Assembly: GCA_964577295.1 (NCBI GenBank) | Contig: CAZNYN010000018.1 | Location: 1-35,733, forward strand | DNA length: 35,733 nt | DNA from: CAZNYN01 sp964577295 | Lineage (GTDB): Bacteria; Synergistota; Synergistia; Synergistales; Synergistaceae | Direction of reading: 5' to 3' | Shown: positions 31,371 through 35,733 of the stretch, piece by piece | Layout: every line of letters starts with the position of its first letter | Position numbering within the stretch: position 1 is the stretch's first letter | Notes under the pieces: model-generated | Databases searched by the model: none | Told to the model about the DNA's origin: nothing | Seen by the model: only the letters and a program-made list of their open reading frames with translations | Position numbers and translations under genes: made by a program

Positions 31371-32213
31371 ATGATAGTGCTGGATCATTTTTCATTCAGG
31401 TACGACGGGTGTGAACAATATGCTCTGCGCGATATCAATTTAACTATTGAAGACAGTTCGTTGTTTATCGCCACAGGGTTGTCTTCCTCGGGCAAAAGCA
31501 CATTTTTGGAGGCTATAGCAGGCATCGTTCCCTTTTGTACTGCTGGAACTCAGTCGGGGCGCATATTGCTGGAGAACGAGGATATTTCGCTCATGGAACC
31601 TGTTCAAAGGGCAAAGCGCATCGGCTTCATAGGCGAGGATATTATGGCTCAAATGGTCTGTGTCAAAGTTGAGGACGAAATACGCTTCGGGCTTGAGAAC
31701 CTGGGCATAAGCGCCGATGCCGTTGAAAAGCGAGCGGGAGAAGCAATGGAAACGCTTGGCATAACATCTCTTGCAAATCGTTCCATATCCTCTCTTTCGG
31801 GAGGGCAGAGGCAGAGAACCGCAATTGCCGCGATGACAGCCCTTATGCCTCCGGTGCTGCTTTTGGACAACCCGGCAGGAGCTCTCGACCCGTCAGGTGC
31901 GGAAGAGCTTTATAAAATTATGAAGCGCCTTGCGGGGAATGGAATGACAGTCATAGCCGCGGAGGAAAGAAGCGAACTCTACGCGCCCTATGCGGACAAA
32001 ATTCTGCTCCTTGAAAAGGGAAGAGCCAAGTGTGTCGGAAGCACGGAGGCCGTGTATAAAGAGCTTTTGACGGAGGGCGGAACAAATACGGAACTTGTTC
32101 CCAAAACAGCGCGCTTTACAGCCGAACTCTCGCGTATGTCTCACAGAGAGTGCGTGATTGCAGCTACGGCTGAAAAGGCGGCTTCCTTTGCTATGGAGCT
32201 CAGTCTATGCTGA
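31371..32213 (+). CDS. ecfA: ECF transporter ATPase with degenerate catalytic residues
   Basis: A 280-residue ABC ATPase. Walker A (GLSSSGKST, residues 36-44) and signature LSGGQRQR (142-149) are intact. But the Q-loop Gln is Glu (residue 89, in FIGEDIMAQ), the catalytic Glu after Walker B is Asn (LLLDN, residue 167), and the switch His is Glu (about 198, in VIAAEERSE). Its own ATP site should therefore be inactive, while its signature can complete the site of the partner subunit. The C-terminal 60 residues (TELVPKTARFTAELSRM) resemble the ECF dimerisation tail. It overlaps the next gene by 7 bp. Confidence 0.88.
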   Translation: MIVLDHFSFRYDGCEQYALRDINLTIEDSSLFIATGLSSSGKSTFLEAIAGIVPFCTAGTQSGRILLENEDISLMEPVQRAKRIGFIGEDIMAQMVCVKVEDEIRFGLENLGISADAVEKRAGEAMETLGITSLANRSISSLSGGQRQRTAIAAMTALMPPVLLLDNPAGALDPSGAEELYKIMKRLAGNGMTVIAAEERSELYAPYADKILLLEKGRAKCVGSTEAVYKELLTEGGTNTELVPKTARFTAELSRMSHRECVIAATAEKAASFAMELSLC

Positions 32214-32998
32214 AATTTGAAAATGTCTCATTCAAAAGAGACAATGAACCCATACTGCGCGGTATAAATTTTGAAATCAAAGAGAGAAGCTGTCTCTGTG
32301 CAGTAGGCAAAAACGGAGCGGGAAAGTCCACACTGTGCAGATTGGCGGGAGGGCTGCTTCTTCCCACAGAGGGGCGTGTCGTGCTGAACGGTACAGAGAC
32401 ATCGGGGAAGAATATGGGAAAGCTGCGCAAGGGGATATCTTATGTTTTTCAGGAGCCGGACAGACAGCTATGCAGAGAAACGCCTTTTGAGGAGATAAGC
32501 TGCTCACTTAGAGTAAAGAAGGTTCATAATGCGGAAGCAATCGCGGAGATGCAGTGCGCGCGCATGGGGCTTCCGAGGGACGGCTCTCTCTTTACAATGA
32601 GCCGCGGAGCAAGGCAGATGACGGCCATCGCCTCGGCAGTCGCCTCATCTCCGAGCCTGCTTATTTTAGACGAGCCGACCTCCGCCCTCGACACTGCGAT
32701 GCGCGGTAGTTTGGTTCAGATTATAAAAGAAGAAAAAGCACGCGGGGCCGCAATACTCCTCATCACCCATGACCCGGAATTTGCGGCGTTGTGTGCGGAT
32801 AATATGCTGGTGCTGAACGGCGGACAGGTTGTATTGGGCCGTGCGGATTCAGTGATGCGGAGCAGAGATATCACGCATGGGGCTTCCTTCAAACTTCCCG
32901 TGCTGTGTGAACTTGCTCTCTGCCTGGGTGTAGAGCCCGACATAAAAAAATCGGCAGAGGAACTTGCTTCCGCCTTCTGCGGAATAAAGAAAGGATGA
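32207..32998 (+). CDS. ecfA: ECF transporter ATPase with degenerate signature motif
   Basis: A 263-residue ABC ATPase. Walker A (GKNGAGKST, 34-42), Q-loop (VFQEPDRQ, Gln82), Walker B with catalytic Glu (LLILDEPTSALD, Glu156) and switch His (ITHD, His188) are intact. The signature LSGGQ is replaced by MSRGARQ (131-137). It is thus the mirror image of its partner: together they would form one working and one dead ATP site. ATG 32207 overlaps the stop of the preceding ATPase gene; ecfT follows after 6 bp. Confidence 0.9.
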   Translation: MLKFENVSFKRDNEPILRGINFEIKERSCLCAVGKNGAGKSTLCRLAGGLLLPTEGRVVLNGTETSGKNMGKLRKGISYVFQEPDRQLCRETPFEEISCSLRVKKVHNAEAIAEMQCARMGLPRDGSLFTMSRGARQMTAIASAVASSPSLLILDEPTSALDTAMRGSLVQIIKEEKARGAAILLITHDPEFAALCADNMLVLNGGQVVLGRADSVMRSRDITHGASFKLPVLCELALCLGVEPDIKKSAEELASAFCGIKKG

Positions 32999-33004
32999 GG
33001 CGCA

Positions 33005-33724
33005 ATGATAAAGAATCCGACTCTTAAAATAGTATGCGCGTCCGCTGCCGGTACTGCGGCGCTATTTGCGCACAATCCGTACTCTATGGTGTTGATACTG
33101 CTTATGACAGCCTTGTTTGCTTATTTTATGCAGGAGCTGCGCTATGCCGTTAAAACCGCTTTGCTGCTTGGAAAACTGTCACTTCTGCTTGCTGTTACAG
33201 TTCTTCTGTCGGACAAGAGCGGCGTACCCGCGGCGGCCATAGGGCCTTTTACAATATACTCGGGAGCTCTGCGTGCGGCGTGCGAAGCCTCTCTTCGGAT
33301 AATTGCCGCGTCGCTTCCTCTGCTTGTCGTGCTTAAGTCGGCTGACATGAAAAACCTTATGGACAGTCTTGCGAGAGATCTTCACATCCCGCCCAAATAC
33401 GCATTTGCCCTTTCTTCCGCTTTTCGCTTTATCCCCGACCTTTCCTCCGAGCTTCAGGATATAATCGAGGTAGAAAAAGCACGGGGACAGGATTTTGAGA
33501 GTGCGGACATAATAAAAAAAACGGCTCTGGCTTCATCCCTGATGCTTCCTCTGCTCCTTTCGGCTCTCAAAAAAAGCGTAAGAAGCGCAAGAGCGGCAAA
33601 ACTGCGCGGCTTTGAAAAAAGAACGGGCAGAAGTTCCTCTACACTAGAAGCAATATCAACAATAGAATACATGGAAACAGTCACTCTGGTGACGATATCC
33701 GCACTTTTGCTATTATGGAAATAA
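33005..33724 (+). CDS. ecfT: ECF transporter transmembrane component EcfT
   Basis: A 239-residue membrane protein with about five helices. The two cytoplasmic coupling helices carry the Ala-Arg-Gly type motifs that grip the ATPases: VEKARGQDFE (about 158-167) and ARAAKLRGFE (about 197-206). Full EcfT length. It completes a dedicated S-A-A'-T operon rather than a shared energising module, since its own S gene is first in the operon. AAAGGATGAGG precedes ATG 33005. Confidence 0.92.
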   Translation: MIKNPTLKIVCASAAGTAALFAHNPYSMVLILLMTALFAYFMQELRYAVKTALLLGKLSLLLAVTVLLSDKSGVPAAAIGPFTIYSGALRAACEASLRIIAASLPLLVVLKSADMKNLMDSLARDLHIPPKYAFALSSAFRFIPDLSSELQDIIEVEKARGQDFESADIIKKTALASSLMLPLLLSALKKSVRSARAAKLRGFEKRTGRSSSTLEAISTIEYMETVTLVTISALLLLWK

Positions 33725-33750
33725 ACAGCGGAAGGATTTACTTTTCCCGC

Positions 33751-33778
33751 TTGACATAAATCTTTTTGTGTGTAAAAC
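33751..33778 (+). promoter_or_regulatory. Promoter of the second T-box leader
   Basis: TTGACA (33751-33756) with a weak -10 TAAAAC (33773-33778), spacer 16. Transcription would begin near 33785, just ahead of the T-box stem I. Confidence 0.5.
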
Positions 33779-33784
33779 TATCCG

Positions 33785-34083
33785 CTAGTTAAATATGCAA
33801 ATGCGATGACGGGAAAGAAGTAGGTGTGCCAAAAGTCTTTCAGAGAGCTGTCGGTCGGTGCGAGACAGCGGACTTGGACATATTGAATACATTCCATGAG
33901 CAGCACACTGAAAGGGAAATAATTCTCGAGTAGACTGTGACGGGTTCGCCCGTAAAAGCGATAGGGTATAGAGCTAAGGCTTAGTACCCGACGAGGGTGC
34001 ATGCCGTGAGGCGGCGCCAAACTGAGGTGGTACCGCGGGTGATTACTCCCCGTCCTCTGTAACAGGAGGACGGGGATTTTTTT
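33785..34083 (+). promoter_or_regulatory. T-box leader, probable UAC (Tyr) specifier
   Basis: GGGAA (33811-33815) pairs with TTCC (33892-33895) as lower stem I. The specifier loop has AGTA on its 5' side (AGAAGTAGG) and TTGAATACA on its 3' side. By position relative to the helix, the codon is UAC at 33888-33890 followed by A; a one-base shift (ACA, Thr) is less likely. AGAGAGC (33842-33848), the T-box GAGGTGGTACCGCG (34024-34037) and terminator 34048-34083 with seven U complete the element. Uncharged tRNA-Tyr would induce the acyl-CoA ligase gene. Confidence 0.88.
34048..34083 (+). terminator. T-box terminator ahead of the acyl-CoA ligase gene
   Basis: CCCCGTCCTC (34048-34057) pairs with GAGGACGGGG (34066-34075), followed by A and seven T. 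Confidence 0.92.
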
Positions 34084-34132
34084 ATACTCCCGCCTCCCCA
34101 AAAAAGAAACAAAAAATTGAGGAGGAGACGTT

Positions 34133-35733
34133 ATGCCGATAACAGAATTACTTGAACGCAATGCGCACGAATTTTGCCACGAAACAGCCCTTGTGGAGAT
34201 AAACCCCGAAGTCAAAGAACTTCGCCGCGTGACGTGGAAAGAGTACGAACTCATAGAATCCAGCCCGACGGAAAGCTACCGCCGTGAAATTACATGGAGC
34301 GTCTTTGACGAAAAAGCCAACCGCTGCGCAAACCTTCTTCTGAGCCGCGGCATCAAAAAAGGCGACAAAGTCGCCATCCTTATGATGAACAGCCTTGAGT
34401 GGCTCCCCGTATACTTCGGCATACTCAAAACGGGAGCTCTTGCCGTGCCCTTAAATTACAGATACACAGCTTCCGAAATACGCTACTGCCTTGACCTGGC
34501 AGATGTGGACGCCATATTCTTCGGCCCTGAATTCATAGGACGCATGGAAGAAATCTACGCCAAAATCCCCAAAGTCAAACTCATATTTTACATAGGCGAC
34601 ACATGCCCGCGCTTTGCCGAAAACTACCTGCACCTGGCGGCGAACCTCTCAAGCTACTCGCCCCGTGTGCTTCTGGCAGACTCCGACGATGCCGCAATAT
34701 ACTTTTCTTCCGGCACGACAGGCTTTCCGAAGGCAATACTTCACAGCCACGAAAGCCTGATGCACGCGTGCAAAGTGGAACAGGCGCACCACGGCCAGAC
34801 ACACGACGACGTATTCCTCTGCATACCGCCCCTCTATCACACGGGAGCAAAAATGCACTGGTTCGGCAGCCTCATCTCCGGCAGCAAAGGCGTGCTCCTG
34901 AAGGGAGTTAACCCCAAAAGCATAATAGAGACGGTATCAAAAGAAAAATGCACAATAGTCTGGCTGCTCGTGCCATGGGCGCAGGACATACTGGACGCTA
35001 TAGACTCGGGAGAGATAGAGATTGACAGCTACGAACTCTCGCAGTGGCGGCTAATGCACATCGGAGCTCAGCCCGTGCCGTCAAGCCTCATAACAAGATG
35101 GGAAAAACACTTCCCCAACCACCAGTACGACACAAACTATGGGCTCAGCGAATCCATAGGGCCCGGCTGCGTTCACTTGGGTGTGGAAAATATAGACCAT
35201 GTGGGAGCCATAGGAGTGGCGGGCTTCGGCTGGGACGTCAAAATAATAGACGAACAGGGAGAGGAAGTCACTGGCAGCGAAGTCGGAGAACTTGCGGTAA
35301 AAGGTCCGGGAGTAATGAAATGCTACTACAAAGACCCGGAAGCGACAAACGCCGTGCTCCACGGAGACTGGCTCTACACGGGAGACATGGCCATGCGTGA
35401 CCCGGACGGTTTCATATACTTGGTAGACCGTAAGAAAGACGTAATAATCAGCGGAGGAGAAAACATCTACCCTGTGCAGATAGAAGACTTCCTGCGCGCA
35501 CACAACTCGATAAAAGACGTGGCAGTCATAGGACTTCCGGATGCGCGAGTCGGTGAAATAGCAGCGGCCATAATAGAATTTAAGCCCGGCTTTGAATGCA
35601 GTGAAGAAGAAATAAACGAATTCTGCCTCGATCTGCCGCGCTACAAACGCCCGCGGAAAATAATATTTGCCGAAATACCAAGAAACCCGACAGGCAAAAT
35701 AGAAAAACCAAAGCTCCGCAAAATCTACTGCGC
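34133..35733 (+). CDS. AMP-forming acyl-CoA synthetase (class I adenylate-forming), cut by the right edge
   Basis: 533 codons from ATG 34133 (GGAGGAG 5 bp upstream) to the window end, with no stop. The adenylation motifs are all present: YFSSGTTGFPKAILHSH (A3), YGLSESIGPG (A5), LYTGDMAMRDPDG (A7), DRKKDVIISGGENIYP (A8) and the catalytic lysine in PRNPTGKIEKPK (A10), so only a short tail is missing. It activates a carboxylic acid with ATP and CoA. The acid is unknown; the Tyr-type T-box suggests an aromatic acid such as 4-hydroxyphenylacetate, formed or used in aromatic amino-acid fermentation. This is inference. Codon use (AAA, ATA, CTC) resembles the PFOR gene, suggesting strong expression. 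Confidence 0.92.
   Translation, partial: MPITELLERNAHEFCHETALVEINPEVKELRRVTWKEYELIESSPTESYRREITWSVFDEKANRCANLLLSRGIKKGDKVAILMMNSLEWLPVYFGILKTGALAVPLNYRYTASEIRYCLDLADVDAIFFGPEFIGRMEEIYAKIPKVKLIFYIGDTCPRFAENYLHLAANLSSYSPRVLLADSDDAAIYFSSGTTGFPKAILHSHESLMHACKVEQAHHGQTHDDVFLCIPPLYHTGAKMHWFGSLISGSKGVLLKGVNPKSIIETVSKEKCTIVWLLVPWAQDILDAIDSGEIEIDSYELSQWRLMHIGAQPVPSSLITRWEKHFPNHQYDTNYGLSESIGPGCVHLGVENIDHVGAIGVAGFGWDVKIIDEQGEEVTGSEVGELAVKGPGVMKCYYKDPEATNAVLHGDWLYTGDMAMRDPDGFIYLVDRKKDVIISGGENIYPVQIEDFLRAHNSIKDVAVIGLPDARVGEIAAAIIEFKPGFECSEEEINEFCLDLPRYKRPRKIIFAEIPRNPTGKIEKPKLRKIYC

Overview
The window looks like the chromosome of an anaerobic, amino-acid- and organic-acid-fermenting bacterium with mixed GC. 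The combination of a tripartite tricarboxylate transporter, citrate lyase, one-piece pyruvate:ferredoxin oxidoreductase, Fe-S serine dehydratase and LysW-type biosynthesis suggests Synergistota (Cloacibacillus/Synergistes-like). This is inference from gene content; T-box leaders and ECF transporters would also fit a Firmicute. No rRNA, tRNA, CRISPR array or intact insertion sequence was recognised.

Region 1 (1-12.5 kb) reads as a citrate catabolic block. A GntR/FCD regulator (cut by the left edge) is divergent from tctC-tctB-tctA (citrate/tricarboxylate uptake) and citD-citE-citF (citrate lyase: citrate to acetate plus oxaloacetate). After a 520-bp structured intergenic region come pyruvate:ferredoxin oxidoreductase and an OadA/PycB-type carboxyltransferase (oxaloacetate to pyruvate chemistry). 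Together they would carry citrate to acetyl-CoA, CO2 and reduced ferredoxin. A near-perfect promoter with a palindromic operator lies in front of tctC. The lyase accessory genes citC, citX and citG are absent, and the carboxyltransferase lacks a biotinyl domain.

Region 2 (12.6-15.0 kb, + strand) holds a type Ic-like aspartate aminotransferase, a DUF1622 membrane protein and a small transaldolase.

Region 3 (15.06-20.3 kb, - strand) is a complete amino-group-carrier-protein pathway, lysW-lysX-lysY-lysZ-lysJ-lysK, for ornithine (arginine) and/or lysine. Between lysX and lysY I find a short ORF rich in Lys and Arg codons, an intrinsic terminator and a competing antiterminator. This looks like a ribosome-mediated attenuator and is the best candidate for an undescribed regulatory system here.

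Region 4 (20.7-24.5 kb) has two-subunit serine dehydratase (sdaAB-sdaAA), a secreted ricin-type lectin protein and a LysR regulator.

Region 5 (24.5-25.8 kb) is a decayed accessory scar: a surface-protein tail, a YafQ toxin gene killed by an amber codon at its active-site Trp, an antitoxin tail and a DUF4143 protein tail joined end to end.

Region 6 (25.8-30.3 kb) has a flavodoxin-fold reductase, a membrane metallophosphatase, a dCache-GGDEF diguanylate cyclase and an AraC regulator with a GyrI-like domain.

Region 7 (30.4 kb to the right edge) has two T-box leaders. The first, with a UGG (Trp) specifier, precedes a four-gene ECF transporter whose two ATPases have complementary degenerate sites. 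The second, with a probable UAC (Tyr) specifier, precedes an AMP-forming acyl-CoA ligase cut by the right edge. The pair suggests an aromatic-amino-acid-responsive locus.
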